Source: Streptococcus mitis (GTDB lineage Bacteria; Bacillota; Bacilli; Lactobacillales; Streptococcaceae). From it: a stretch of 54,471 nucleotides of DNA. The stretch lies in NCBI RefSeq assembly GCF_009496285.1, contig NZ_WIJK01000016.1, positions 1 through 54,471 of the forward strand. The letters run 5' to 3'. The notes below the pieces were generated by a model. It saw only the letters and a list, made by a program, of their open reading frames with translations, ran no database searches and was not told the DNA's origin. The position numbers and the translations under genes are program-made. Shown piece by piece: positions 1 to 9,238 of the stretch (its first letter is position 1; each line of letters starts with the position of its first letter).

Positions 1-1
1 T

Positions 2-313
2 AACACAATCAATATTATATTTTTTCGCAACCCTATTTAAATTATCTATACAATTCACTTTGTGCTTCTCATCTATTTCATTTCCGTATATATCATTTTC
101 CAATCCATAGATTATCCTATCTTTAGAAAAATTTTGTTTCAAGCAGTCAATAATATATCTATCAACAATTTCAACAAGAAAAGCTCCATCACCACAAGAA
201 TTTTCTAGAACCTTTTTCCCATATAGCTTTTCTATATACCCAACTTGATTTAATATCTCAACGACAATATTGTGAGGAGTAAACACTTGACATTCAATAT
301 TAATACTTTCCAT
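2..313 (-). CDS. N-terminal fragment of a DNA methyltransferase (runs off the left edge)
   Basis: This reading frame is open for 104 codons from an ATG at 313 to the window edge, so only the N-terminus is seen. The ATG follows a GGAG ribosome site. The product starts MESINIECQVFTPHNIV and carries LENSCGDGAFL around residues 38-48. A (V/F)FTP opening followed by a D/N-x-x-CGxGxFL SAM-binding loop is typical of N6-adenine DNA methyltransferases of the Eco57I/type IIG and type I HsdM-like class. It lies just downstream, on the same strand, of a decayed RumA-like tail next to att-like sites, so it is probably cargo of an integrative element. Whether it is intact cannot be judged, and its target sequence is unknown. 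Confidence 0.75.
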   Translation of the reverse strand, partial: MESINIECQVFTPHNIVVEILNQVGYIEKLYGKKVLENSCGDGAFLVEIVDRYIIDCLKQNFSKDRIIYGLENDIYGNEIDEKHKVNCIDNLNRVAKKYNIDCV

Positions 314-366
314 ATATTCGCTCTCCTTTTTCATATAATTTTTAACTTGAATTAGCACCTTTTCTA

Positions 367-671
367 TTAAATCATCTTAAAATACCTTAAAGCATCGATG
401 ATAGTTTCCTCGTTTTCCGGTATGCATTGTGGAATAAACTATTTCTCTTTTTCCAATTTATTATAATGCTCCCTCAGTACAATACCAAATTTCTTTTTAA
501 TCTGTGCAATAAAATGTGTCGAAACCTTTAAATCAAACTTTTTCAATATATATATTCCTTGATTGTTTTACTTTCAGCACTTGTCAAATCGAGCTTATTA
601 AGCTTAATTTCACCATCTATATGCTTATCGACGTCGAGTTTGGACAAAAGTGCCACACACTCAACGTGATG
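367..671 (-). pseudogene. Decayed element-encoded C-terminal tail of RumA/RlmCD
   Basis: On the minus strand the sequence reads HHVECVALLSKLDVDKHI, then LDLTSAESK, then DLKVSTHFIAQIKKK and finally LRYFKMI with a stop at 367. The opening HHVECV matches the true RlmCD C-terminus (end of the gene at 1985-3352). The rest matches the longer tail seen on RumA proteins in hosts of rum-targeting ICEs. The frame is broken by two extra bases in a TA run near 550 and by an in-frame TAG at 439-441. I infer it is the old junction tail that an integrated element supplied to rumA, now cut off from the gene body and decaying. Confidence 0.75.
654..668. other. att-like core 1 (rum-type integration site)
   Basis: The 15-mer CACACACTCAACGTG encodes, on the minus strand, the HVECV end of RumA. 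It differs by one base from the site inside the intact rlmCD gene at 2009-2023 and by one base from the copy at 737-751. Streptococcal ICEs of the ICESp2905 type are known to integrate at this 3' segment of rum. No integrase gene is visible in the window, so the role as an att site is inferred. Confidence 0.65.
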
Positions 672-736
672 CGTTTGTGGGACTCAAAAGGTTTGGGTGA
701 ACCTTTTGAGGATTAACTCCGTTTCACTAACAAACT

Positions 737-751
737 CACACACTCAACATG
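737..751. other. att-like core 2 (rum-type integration site)
   Basis: The 15-mer CACACACTCAACATG lies 83 bp from core 1 in the same orientation. On the minus strand it belongs to a short second copy of the RumA C-terminus that reads [13 protein letters not shown] and then stops, almost identical to the real end of RlmCD. That copy has no gene body in front of it. Confidence 0.65.
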
Positions 752-1078
752 TGGTAATATTCTGCTTTTATACTAATAAACAAAAGGCAATGAAAATCAT
801 TTTAAAATGATACTGTGGAACGGAAAGATTATCATCACTTCCAAAAGAAACGACATCCATAACTCCACTTAGAATTACAATTGATAATTCTCTAACATTA
901 ATCATCTAATTATAAAATCGTTACTTTCAATAATGGATAAGCTGATCTAAAATTTAAAATCCTTTTCTTTACTAATTCTATTACTAGCCAATATAGTATA
1001 AATTAAATGACCAATAAAAATGATGATAAAAATAACATAGCAGCCAGTCTTACAACTTACTACTTTTCATATGATAAT
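752..1078. other. AT-rich stretch without an intact gene
   Basis: No intact gene is supported here. Minus-strand reading gives short hydrophobic stretches interrupted by stops, for example one ending VPQYHFKMIFIAFCLLV. They may be remains of a small membrane protein gene, but none is recognisable. The stretch opens the islet enclosed by the 98-bp repeats. Confidence 0.4.
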
Positions 1079-1570
1079 TTACAAATGTCTTTCCAGCCAC
1101 TCGATCTTTTTAAAATCCTTATTGTTATTGTGATCATTTCGATAGGAGTCTTGAGAAGAAGCTTTGTAAATACTTCGATACTGCTCCAGACTTGGAAGAC
1201 GAAAAGTGATGCCTTCAATGTGAATAAGCTCTATATCCGACTCCGAAACTCCTGCAAAATCAAGTAAGGAATCGATACTTCCAAATTCAACACTCACTCG
1301 ATCCTTTTGGAATTCATGCTCATGAATATCTATTAAGACGTAGCCTAAGTCTTTCATCACTTTCATTATCTTGTCCCAGTCATAAATTCTGAGATGATCA
1401 GGCGCTTCCCAACCTCTAGGGTCACCAGGCACATGAATGTCAATGTCAGACGGCCCCCAATTTTCTTTCGTTCTAAACTCCAATCCCAAAGAACCCATCA
1501 GTGTCGGTGTAATTCCGACTCGATTTAAATGGAAACAAATGGTTTTAAATTCTTCAAATAAGAGACTCAT
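1079..1570 (-). CDS. Nucleotidyltransferase-fold protein
   Basis: The product has 163 residues. Residues 25-45 contain GSLGLE followed by PSDIDIHV, which fits the G-S...D-x-D signature of the polymerase-beta nucleotidyltransferase fold shared by aminoglycoside nucleotidyltransferases and MNT-type toxin or antitoxin proteins. The rest is polar and charged with no membrane segment, so it is probably cytoplasmic. No partner HEPN gene is recognised beside it. It lies alone inside the 1.27-kb islet between two RumA-end repeats, so it is probably acquired. Its substrate is unknown. Resistance, nucleotide modification and defence roles are all possible and none is shown by the sequence. Confidence 0.7.
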   Translation of the reverse strand: MSLLFEEFKTICFHLNRVGITPTLMGSLGLEFRTKENWGPSDIDIHVPGDPRGWEAPDHLRIYDWDKIMKVMKDLGYVLIDIHEHEFQKDRVSVEFGSIDSLLDFAGVSESDIELIHIEGITFRLPSLEQYRSIYKASSQDSYRNDHNNNKDFKKIEWLERHL

Positions 1571-1590
1571 GTTTACTCTAAACCTTTCAT

Positions 1591-1809
1591 CTAAATGTTG
1601 GTTATTTCTACTTTATTACCTTGAACAAAATCATTTTCATTTTCTAGAGTATATCCAGTTATTTTAGATACAAATTCTTTTTCTTCTTTTAAGGTCCCAA
1701 ATGCGACTAGATCTTTATAAGAAGGATTTTGATATAATTCCAACATATACATCTCTAGTCCTTCTGATTTTTGAACGATTATCCACATTTCACAAACAAG
1801 CTTAAACAT
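1591..1809 (-). CDS. Small hypothetical protein
   Basis: I do not recognise a family. The frame allows 72 residues from the ATG at 1809, but that start has no ribosome site. The internal ATG at 1752 (product beginning MYMLELYQNPSYKD, 53 residues) follows an AAGGA-like sequence and is a better candidate. The protein is acidic, soluble and has no signal peptide. Its stop lies 20 bp from the start of the nucleotidyltransferase-fold gene on the same strand, so the two may be transcribed together as cargo of the islet. Confidence 0.5.
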   Translation of the reverse strand: MFKLVCEMWIIVQKSEGLEMYMLELYQNPSYKDLVAFGTLKEEKEFVSKITGYTLENENDFVQGNKVEITNI

Positions 1810-1925
1810 TCAGCGGTTCGCTATTACCGTATCGTTTCGTCGTATACTTCTTACTCTACGACACCTATCCCATGGGCTGATCATCTGCTTCTACTTCGCT
1901 ACTCTGTAGCTCGTACAAGCAGTGA

Positions 1926-3355
<1,430 letters not shown>

Positions 3356-3367
3356 CTATCAGCCGAC

Positions 3368-3405
3368 AAAAAAAGACGGCAACTGTTCTGTTACCATCTA
3401 TTATA
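3368..3405 (-). terminator. Terminator with an overlapping extended -10 promoter ahead of rlmCD
   Basis: On the minus strand GATGGTAAC and GTTGCCGTC (3398-3390 and 3383-3375) form a 9-bp stem followed by seven Ts. This should end the transcript of the DUF1002 gene. TGGTATAAT (-10 at 3405-3400) lies immediately upstream, so a transcript from it would start inside the left arm and could not form the full stem. This would let rlmCD have its own promoter within the terminator of the gene before it. Confidence 0.6.
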
Positions 3406-3417
3406 CCATGAATTACC

Positions 3418-4392
3418 CTAAGCACCAAAACTCTTGAAAAAGTTTACAATTGCTTGCCAAATAGCACTGAGGATATTGCCACCGTCTTGAATAGCTTTAT
3501 TAGCATCAAAGTTAAGGTCTATATTGCTAAAACTATCTCCTGCTTGCGCGACGATACTTTGTTTCAGATCCTTTAGAGTCTTTGTGAAATCTTCGTTATT
3601 GAGAATATCACTCTTGGAAAGATTGAAGGCAAAGTTGATGATGATATTGATCTGATTTCCTGTTATAACCTGATTCAACTTATAATTTTTCAATGTATCT
3701 TCAACAATCTTACGAACATCATCTTCAGTAAGCTCACCCTTGGACTCTTTAGCTTTAGCGATAGCAGATTTGATATCGGCAAGGGCTACATTGAGTTTAT
3801 TGGCATCGTAGCCTGATTTGTCCTTGTTTTCATCGTTGATGTCTGACAAGGCTTTTAGTTCTTCCTGAGCCAGGTCTTTATTTTCTTGAGGAAGTTGAAC
3901 ACCATTAGCTTCTAACGAATAGTAAATACCTGCTAGGGCACTTTCACCTGTTACAGGGATTGGTGCAGCTACGGTTATACGAGCATGTTCAACACCCAAG
4001 GTAACGGCCGCATTACGGTACATGTCTTGGGTCACTTTAGTGATATTTTCAGGGGTTTCAATCTTCACTTCAAGTGGAGATTTTTCACCTAATTTTTGAA
4101 TTTTGGCAGACGAATAGAGCTGGAGACTAGAGTCATTGGCGACATTCATAATCTTTGAGTAGACATCTGGCGTCATAGTCTTCAGTTCTTTGGTATCTGT
4201 AGAGGCGTTATAGCCGAGTTTTTTTAAAGTTTGATTTTTTTGATCTTCAGTGAGAGAAGAACCCAAGACGTACTCAGGTTGAACATAAGTTTCATCAATT
4301 ACTTTTTGAACATCAGTGGCTGCTTGAGCGCTTTGCAAAGTTGCAACTGCTAAAAGAACAGCAGCACTAGTCAGAAAGAATTTCTTTCGCAT
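3418..4392 (-). CDS. Secreted DUF1002 family protein
   Basis: The 324-residue product begins with a clear signal peptide (MRKKFF, a hydrophobic stretch, and probable cleavage after ALQSAQA-type AxA near residue 25). The mature part, with TPDVYSKIMNVAN and the conserved VTLGVEHARITVAAPIPVTGESALAG region, matches the DUF1002 family of Gram-positive exported proteins, whose function is unknown. No lipobox or LPxTG motif is visible. The ATG follows a strong GGAGGAA ribosome site. It stands between terminators (3368-3398 downstream and 4451-4476 upstream), so it is probably a single-gene unit. Confidence 0.85.
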   Translation of the reverse strand: MRKKFFLTSAAVLLAVATLQSAQAATDVQKVIDETYVQPEYVLGSSLTEDQKNQTLKKLGYNASTDTKELKTMTPDVYSKIMNVANDSSLQLYSSAKIQKLGEKSPLEVKIETPENITKVTQDMYRNAAVTLGVEHARITVAAPIPVTGESALAGIYYSLEANGVQLPQENKDLAQEELKALSDINDENKDKSGYDANKLNVALADIKSAIAKAKESKGELTEDDVRKIVEDTLKNYKLNQVITGNQINIIINFAFNLSKSDILNNEDFTKTLKDLKQSIVAQAGDSFSNIDLNFDANKAIQDGGNILSAIWQAIVNFFKSFGA

Positions 4393-4450
4393 GAGACGTT
4401 CCTCCTTTTCCTATCTAGGATAGTCGATTAGCCTTAAAGAAAGCTTATAA

Positions 4451-4476
4451 AAGCACCTAGAATTTTCTAAGTGCTT
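4451..4476 (-). terminator. Terminator after pvaA
   Basis: AAGCACTTAGAA pairs with TTCTAGGTGCTT on the minus strand and is followed by TTTT. It touches the pvaA stop and probably ends the long operon that comes from the tdk side. Confidence 0.75.
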
Positions 4477-5077
4477 AAAATAGATTAAAAAATTTAATAA
4501 TATAGAGATTTAGTTGAACCTGTCTAGAGTAATAATAGTTCCCTCCATCTACATAAAGTTCTCCACCTTGAAAGATGGAAATTGGATTGACATATCGATA
4601 GGTTTTTCCAGTTGTATTTCCTAAAATCGGAGCAACGGTATCTCTTGAGTATTGTTTAGCTAGGGCAAGGGTATTTTCTTTCCCATTTTGGGCGATAAAA
4701 TCGATATAAGCAGGCCCAAAGTTATAGGCCTGTACAGCAGTCCAAGCATCTACACCCTTTTCTTGTGCTAAATAAAGATTCTCGGTCAAGGTTTGAATTC
4801 CCTGACGAATACTACTCCTATTGTCAGAAATCGTATTTGTAGTTCCGCTGGCAGACTCACTAGACTGCATCACGTCGCTTTCTTTACCTTTGGTTTCGGT
4901 ATAAATCATGGCCAGGACTAGTTCTTCATTTGCTGGCGTATCTTGCTCACTTAAAACCTCTCGTACCAAGGATTGATAGGTCATGACCTGCTTCACATCC
5001 CGATACATATGAAAAAGTTTATAACCAGTAAATAAGATAAGAACAAGCACCAAGACCCTTCTTATAAATTTAAACAT
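4475..5077 (-). CDS. pvaA: Membrane-anchored lysozyme-like protein (PvaA)
   Basis: The product has 200 residues. One N-terminal membrane segment (about residues 6-22) is followed by an extracellular domain. The pattern [12 protein letters not shown], then a Ser/Thr-rich linker, [13 protein letters not shown] and [15 protein letters not shown] fits the lysozyme-like fold of pneumococcal PvaA and CwlT-type muramidases, with the Glu of YTETKG as the likely catalytic acid. It probably acts on peptidoglycan at the cell surface. Its start touches the stop of the nucleoid-associated protein gene, so the two are likely translated together. Confidence 0.85.
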   Translation of the reverse strand: MFKFIRRVLVLVLILFTGYKLFHMYRDVKQVMTYQSLVREVLSEQDTPANEELVLAMIYTETKGKESDVMQSSESASGTTNTISDNRSSIRQGIQTLTENLYLAQEKGVDAWTAVQAYNFGPAYIDFIAQNGKENTLALAKQYSRDTVAPILGNTTGKTYRYVNPISIFQGGELYVDGGNYYYSRQVQLNLYIIKFFNLF

Positions 5078-6051
5078 TATTTGCTTTGTATATCCTCGAT
5101 GTTTTTGATTAAGATAGAGTAGGTACCATTGTCATTTTGGATAAATTCGACCGACTCAGCATCTTGGTAAATATTATTGGGTACGATTAACTCAATCCCA
5201 TTTGACAGAGAAAGCTTTTGGTTTTCAAATTTCTTTAATTGACGACTAGCATCGATTTCATCAAACTGAACTGGCTCTGGCACTGCTTCCTTGACTTGGT
5301 CAATAAAGCTAAGACGTGCAGTGAGATTGTTGTCAAAAAGGTCATTTGCCAATTTTTCTGGAGACAATTCATTGCTTTTTTCAAGATTATTAAAAATAGC
5401 TGATTTGACCTTGGATTGAAATTGAAAATCATCTGTATTAAATGTTTCAGCAATTCTCTGAGCTGTTTTTTCCAGTTCCTTGATTGACTTCTTAGGTGAA
5501 ATCTTTGGCTGAGCCTGTATCAGATTCTCAGAAAAATAGTTCAAAAAAGTTCCGTTATACTTGATTCGTTTTTCAATCAGGTGATATTTTCGGCTTTGAA
5601 GATTGACCACCAAGGCCTCATCTGCGCCTGTACCAAATCCTGGAAGATTGTTTTGAGTTAGCTTGATTGGATTATCAACCTCTCCACCGAGGTGGGTCAA
5701 GGTCTCACGCAGTGCAATTCTTAGGAAGGCAAAATGCTCTACACCTTCTTTAGAAAATTGCACAAAAATCAAGTCGTTGGTCTTGAGATTTTCAGAAATG
5801 CTGAACTCCTCTTTCCAGAGGTTTGCCAGTGTCACCGACGTCTCCAATAAATCATCTGTAATATGATTGAAGAAGGGATTTTCTTCTTCGAAAATCCCAG
5901 TCTTGGCTTCATCTGAATACACACGTTCGATTTTCTTGCGTAGGTATTCCTCGATTTTTGGAGTGATATTGAGAAATTTATCCGCTAGAAACAACTCTGT
6001 GTCATCCGGGCTGAACTGATGGATAATAGCTTTCTTAATATAAATGTCCAT
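5077..6051 (-). CDS. Nucleoid-associated protein (NdpA/YejK family)
   Basis: The product matches the 37-kDa nucleoid-associated protein family: an opening [17 protein letters not shown], a central [17 protein letters not shown] and a C-terminus that ends in IEDIQSK. Family members bind DNA. Their role in streptococci is not well defined. An upstream in-frame ATG at 6084 would add 11 residues that lie inside glyA. I prefer 6051, where the family N-terminus begins, which gives 324 residues. The start lies 7 bp after the glyA stop and the end touches pvaA, so glyA, this gene and pvaA form one unit. Confidence 0.83.
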   Translation of the reverse strand: MDIYIKKAIIHQFSPDDTELFLADKFLNITPKIEEYLRKKIERVYSDEAKTGIFEEENPFFNHITDDLLETSVTLANLWKEEFSISENLKTNDLIFVQFSKEGVEHFAFLRIALRETLTHLGGEVDNPIKLTQNNLPGFGTGADEALVVNLQSRKYHLIEKRIKYNGTFLNYFSENLIQAQPKISPKKSIKELEKTAQRIAETFNTDDFQFQSKVKSAIFNNLEKSNELSPEKLANDLFDNNLTARLSFIDQVKEAVPEPVQFDEIDASRQLKKFENQKLSLSNGIELIVPNNIYQDAESVEFIQNDNGTYSILIKNIEDIQSK

Positions 6052-6058
6052 AAAAATT

Positions 6059-7315
6059 TTAGTCCTCGTATAATGGGAAGGCATCTGTCAAGGCTTTGAC
6101 ATCGCTTCTTACTTCATCTAAAATAGCTTCATTTTCTGCATTCTTAAGAGTTTTAATGATAAGTTCAGCCACTTTACGACTTTCTTCTTCACCAAAACCA
6201 CGTGCAGTTGTTGCTGCTGCACCGATACGAATACCACTTGTCTTAAATGGTGACAAAGTTTCGTATGGAATTGAGTTTTTATTTAGGGTAATATTGACCT
6301 CATCTAGCAAGTTTTGAGCAACTTTTCCGTTTTCTACAACCTTAGTTACATCAACTAGAAAGAGGTGATTTTCAGTACCACCAGAGATAATACGGAAATC
6401 AGGGTCTTGCAAGAAGACTTCTGCCATAGCCTTGCTGTTCTTAATAACATTTGCTGCATATTCCTTGAATGCTGGATCCAATACCTCTTTAAAGGCAACA
6501 GCCTTAGCAGCAACAACGTGCTCTAAAGGACCGCCTTGAATACCTGGGAAAATTGCTGAATTTATTTTCTTAGCTAGTTCCTCATCATTAGTCAAAATCA
6601 AACCCCCACGTGGACCACGAAGGGTTTTGTGAGTCGTTGTTGTTGTGATGTGAGCGTATGGCACTGGACTTGGGTGAAGACCAGCTGCAACCAAGCCAGC
6701 GATATGAGCCATATCAACCATGAGCTTAGCTCCAATAGCATCAGCAATTTCACGGAATTTTGAAAAGTCGATAATTTGAGAATAGGCTGAAGCACCTGCT
6801 ACAATCAATTTTGGTTTTACTTCTTGAGCTTGTTTCAAGATGGCGTCAAAGTCTAAAAGTTCGGTTTCAGGATCAACACTATATGAAACGAAGTTGTAGG
6901 TTTGACCTGAGAAGCTAACAGGAGCCCCATGAGTCAAGTGTCCACCTGCTGCCAAATCCATCCCCATAACGGTATCACCTGGTTCAATCAAGGCCATGTA
7001 AGCCGCACAGTTGGCTTGGCTTCCTGAGTGAGGTTGGACATTAGCGAATTTAGCGCCGAAAATTTCTTTTGCACGTTCAATAGCTAGAGTCTCTACCACG
7101 TCTACTACATCAGTTCCACCATAATAACGGCGTCCTGGGTAACCCTCGGCATATTTGTTTGTCAAGATAGACCCTTGAGCTGCCATAACAGCCTTGGAAA
7201 CTACGTTTTCCGAAGCAATCAACTCAATGTTATTTTGTTGGCGTTCTTCTTCTTTGGCAATAGCATTCCAGAGATCAGCATCGTATGCTTTAAAATCATC
7301 TTTGTCAAAAATCAT
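6059..7315 (-). CDS. glyA: Serine hydroxymethyltransferase
   Basis: The enzyme interconverts serine plus tetrahydrofolate with glycine plus 5,10-methylene-tetrahydrofolate, the main source of one-carbon units, in the cytoplasm. The product has 418 residues, the normal size. ENVVS near residue 36, HSGSQAN near 96-102 and [15 protein letters not shown] with the PLP lysine at about 230 are all present. It leads into the nucleoid-associated protein gene and follows the GNAT gene by 67 bp. Confidence 0.97.
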   Translation of the reverse strand: MIFDKDDFKAYDADLWNAIAKEEERQQNNIELIASENVVSKAVMAAQGSILTNKYAEGYPGRRYYGGTDVVDVVETLAIERAKEIFGAKFANVQPHSGSQANCAAYMALIEPGDTVMGMDLAAGGHLTHGAPVSFSGQTYNFVSYSVDPETELLDFDAILKQAQEVKPKLIVAGASAYSQIIDFSKFREIADAIGAKLMVDMAHIAGLVAAGLHPSPVPYAHITTTTTHKTLRGPRGGLILTNDEELAKKINSAIFPGIQGGPLEHVVAAKAVAFKEVLDPAFKEYAANVIKNSKAMAEVFLQDPDFRIISGGTENHLFLVDVTKVVENGKVAQNLLDEVNITLNKNSIPYETLSPFKTSGIRIGAAATTARGFGEEESRKVAELIIKTLKNAENEAILDEVRSDVKALTDAFPLYED

Positions 7316-7382
7316 AGGTCTTCTCCTTTATAGTGTGACAGGTCTTTTAGTTTGTTTTTACAACAAGAATATAAAATCCAAA

Positions 7383-7814
7383 CTAAAAAATGCGAATAAA
7401 CCGTTTCTGCGTCTTATCGCAGGTATAACCAACTTTTTCATAGAAAGCATGCGCACCTAAACGATGGTCTGCAGAATTTAAGCGAATAAAGTTATAGCCT
7501 CGTTTTTTTGCTTCTTGTTCCAATCCTTGGAGCAAAGTTTTTCCGATACCCTGACCCTGTGTTTGAGGCAAAACAGCTAAAGCTAGGATATTAAAACCTG
7601 GTTTTGAATAAAGGGATTCATAAACCTCGGCATGGACATAACCAAGTAAGTCATGGCTGGTCGAATCCTCGAAACCCAGTAGGTAGTGATGAGAGTCCTG
7701 AGATAACTTAGCTAGTTGACTAGACGTTTCCTCTAGACTAAACGAATAACCTAAAGCTTCTTTATTAATCTCACAAATAGCTGCAACATCTGTTGTTTTC
7801 AAATCACGTAGCAT
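7383..7814 (-). CDS. GNAT family N-acetyltransferase
   Basis: A single-domain acetyltransferase of the GNAT fold. ILALAVLPQTQGQGIGKTLL is the acetyl-CoA pyrophosphate-binding signature (V-x-P-x-x-Q-x-x-G-x-G/A), and AHAFYEKVGYTC is the usual C-terminal strand-helix region. The start at 7814 (product MLRDLKTTDVAAIC) is chosen over the upstream ATG at 7853 because a perfect GAGGAGG lies 6 bp before it. That ribosome site overlaps the last codons of tsaC, so translation is probably coupled. The substrate is unknown. RimI-like protein acetylation is possible but not shown. Confidence 0.85.
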   Translation of the reverse strand: MLRDLKTTDVAAICEINKEALGYSFSLEETSSQLAKLSQDSHHYLLGFEDSTSHDLLGYVHAEVYESLYSKPGFNILALAVLPQTQGQGIGKTLLQGLEQEAKKRGYNFIRLNSADHRLGAHAFYEKVGYTCDKTQKRFIRIF

Positions 7815-7815
7815 A

Positions 7816-8418
7816 TCATACCTCCTCAAAAGGGATTTTAGGTAGCTTGGCAAGAATGTCTTCTTGAGTGATGGAACCTTGCCGTAAAATTTTTACCTTG
7901 TCACCAGATAGGTCTAAAATAGTCGAATCCTGACCTGTTAAAAAAGCATCATCTTCTAGTCCCAAGACCTCTTGGTCAAAGTCTTGAAGAATCTTGTGAA
8001 AATTAACTCCACTTGATTGCCCTGAGATATTGGCAGAAGGTCCTATTAAGGGGCCAAACTCACGAATCAAGTCCAGAGTTACTGGATGACTAGGCATGCG
8101 AAATCCAACAGTCATCAAATCTGAATTGACCCAGTAAGGAACCTTGTTATTATCTTCTAAGATAATGGTCAAAGGGCCTGGCAAAAAACTTTCAACCAGT
8201 TTATTGAGATAAGGTGGCTGATTCTTAGAAAAGTTCAAGATATCGTCTAAACTTGCGACATTGAGATTAAGTGCCTTGTCTCTTGGGCGACGTTTAAGCT
8301 GATAAACATGGTCAACTGCCTTTTTATCCAAAGCTTTTGCAAAGAGACCATAAACTGTTTCTGTCGGCAAAACTACAGCTCCACCTTTTTCCAATTCTTG
8401 CTTAATCTTCTCAATCAT
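7816..8418 (-). CDS. tsaC: Threonylcarbamoyl-AMP synthase (Sua5/YciO/YrdC family)
   Basis: This makes threonylcarbamoyl-AMP from threonine, bicarbonate and ATP for the t6A modification of ANN-decoding tRNAs. GGAVVLPTETVYGLFAKA at the N-terminus, KRRPRDKALNLNV and GPSANISGQSSG are YrdC-fold signatures. The preferred start is the ATG at 8418 (MIEKIKQELEKGG), which overlaps the prmC stop and gives 200 residues, the short TsaC form. The upstream start at 8445 would place nine atypical residues in front. Confidence 0.9.
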   Translation of the reverse strand: MIEKIKQELEKGGAVVLPTETVYGLFAKALDKKAVDHVYQLKRRPRDKALNLNVASLDDILNFSKNQPPYLNKLVESFLPGPLTIILEDNNKVPYWVNSDLMTVGFRMPSHPVTLDLIREFGPLIGPSANISGQSSGVNFHKILQDFDQEVLGLEDDAFLTGQDSTILDLSGDKVKILRQGSITQEDILAKLPKIPFEEV

Positions 8419-9238
8419 CAATGACAACCATCCTATCTTGGCCAAATTGGTCTTTCAGAGTTCGAACTCGTTTCTCTGGAAGATTTTCCATAAAGAGAGC
8501 GGGCACACTTTTTCCTTGTTTGTAGCCAATTTCAAGATAAATCTTACCACCATCATTTAGAAAGTCCTTTGATTCTTCCGCAATTCTGCGATAGATCGCT
8601 AGACCATCCTCATCTGCAAAGAGGGCTAAATGTGGCTCTGAATGGAGAACATTCAAACCTACTTCTGCCTCATCTACTCGAGATATGTAAGGTGGATTGG
8701 ATACAATTATATCATATTTTGAAGAAATTTCGGAAAAACAGTCAGATTTAATAAAGGATAATGTTAGACCTTGTTTATTAGCGTTTTCCATCGCCAGATC
8801 CAAAGCATCTTGAGAAATATCGGCAGCTGTGATTGTCCAATCAGGTCTATTTTTAGCTAAGGCAAGAGCAATAGCACCACTCCCTGTTCCAATATCCAGA
8901 ACTTTAAGATTTTCCTTTGGATTCTCAGCCAGGGTGAGCTCCACTAGTTCTTCTGTCTCTGGTCGAGGAATCAAGACCCGCTCATCTACTTTTAACTTCA
9001 TCCCAAAGAATTCAGCATGACCGATAATATACTGGGCGGGTATATGATTTGCCAATTTCCTGTAAATGTCCTCTATAAGCTGTAACTCTTCATCTGTTAC
9101 CTCTCGCTGGAGAGCAAAGACAAAGTCTGTAAAAGATAGATTTTTCAGGCTACGATAGACAAAGGAGAGGCTTTCTGCTTCCTCTCCTTGTGCTATCAAC
9201 TTTTCCTCAAAATCCTTAAAAATTTGAGCTAATTTCAT
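8411..9238 (-). CDS. prmC: Release factor N5-glutamine methyltransferase
   Basis: PrmC (HemK) methylates the glutamine of the GGQ motif of release factors. The protein has 275 residues: an N-terminal helical domain (1-75), the SAM loop DIGTGSGA at 115-122, and the NPPY catalytic motif at 181-184. It follows its substrate gene prfA directly and overlaps the tsaC start, the classical prfA-prmC-tsaC order. Confidence 0.96.
   Translation of the reverse strand: MKLAQIFKDFEEKLIAQGEEAESLSFVYRSLKNLSFTDFVFALQREVTDEELQLIEDIYRKLANHIPAQYIIGHAEFFGMKLKVDERVLIPRPETEELVELTLAENPKENLKVLDIGTGSGAIALALAKNRPDWTITAADISQDALDLAMENANKQGLTLSFIKSDCFSEISSKYDIIVSNPPYISRVDEAEVGLNVLHSEPHLALFADEDGLAIYRRIAEESKDFLNDGGKIYLEIGYKQGKSVPALFMENLPEKRVRTLKDQFGQDRMVVIDD

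Larger units (their letters stand above)
654..751. repeat. 98-bp direct repeat, left copy (att core - hairpin - att core)
   Basis: This block aligns without gaps with 1926-2023, at an offset of exactly 1272 bp. The stretch from 682 to about 717 is identical. Differences gather at the edges, most strongly in the outer core, where 1926-1940 matches 654-668 at only about 9 of 15 positions. Each copy contains the perfect hairpin CTCAAAAGGTT-tgggtg-AACCTTTTGAG (683-710 here), followed on the minus strand by no T run, so it is not an ordinary terminator. Confidence 0.85.

Noticed and set aside
683..710. Hairpin considered as an rlmCD terminator
   Set aside because: There is no T run after it on the minus strand; kept as part of the repeat instead.
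1007..1267. Plus-strand frame of 86 codons
   Set aside because: It lies opposite the nucleotidyltransferase-fold gene, has no ribosome site, and its second half is the antisense of a real coding region.
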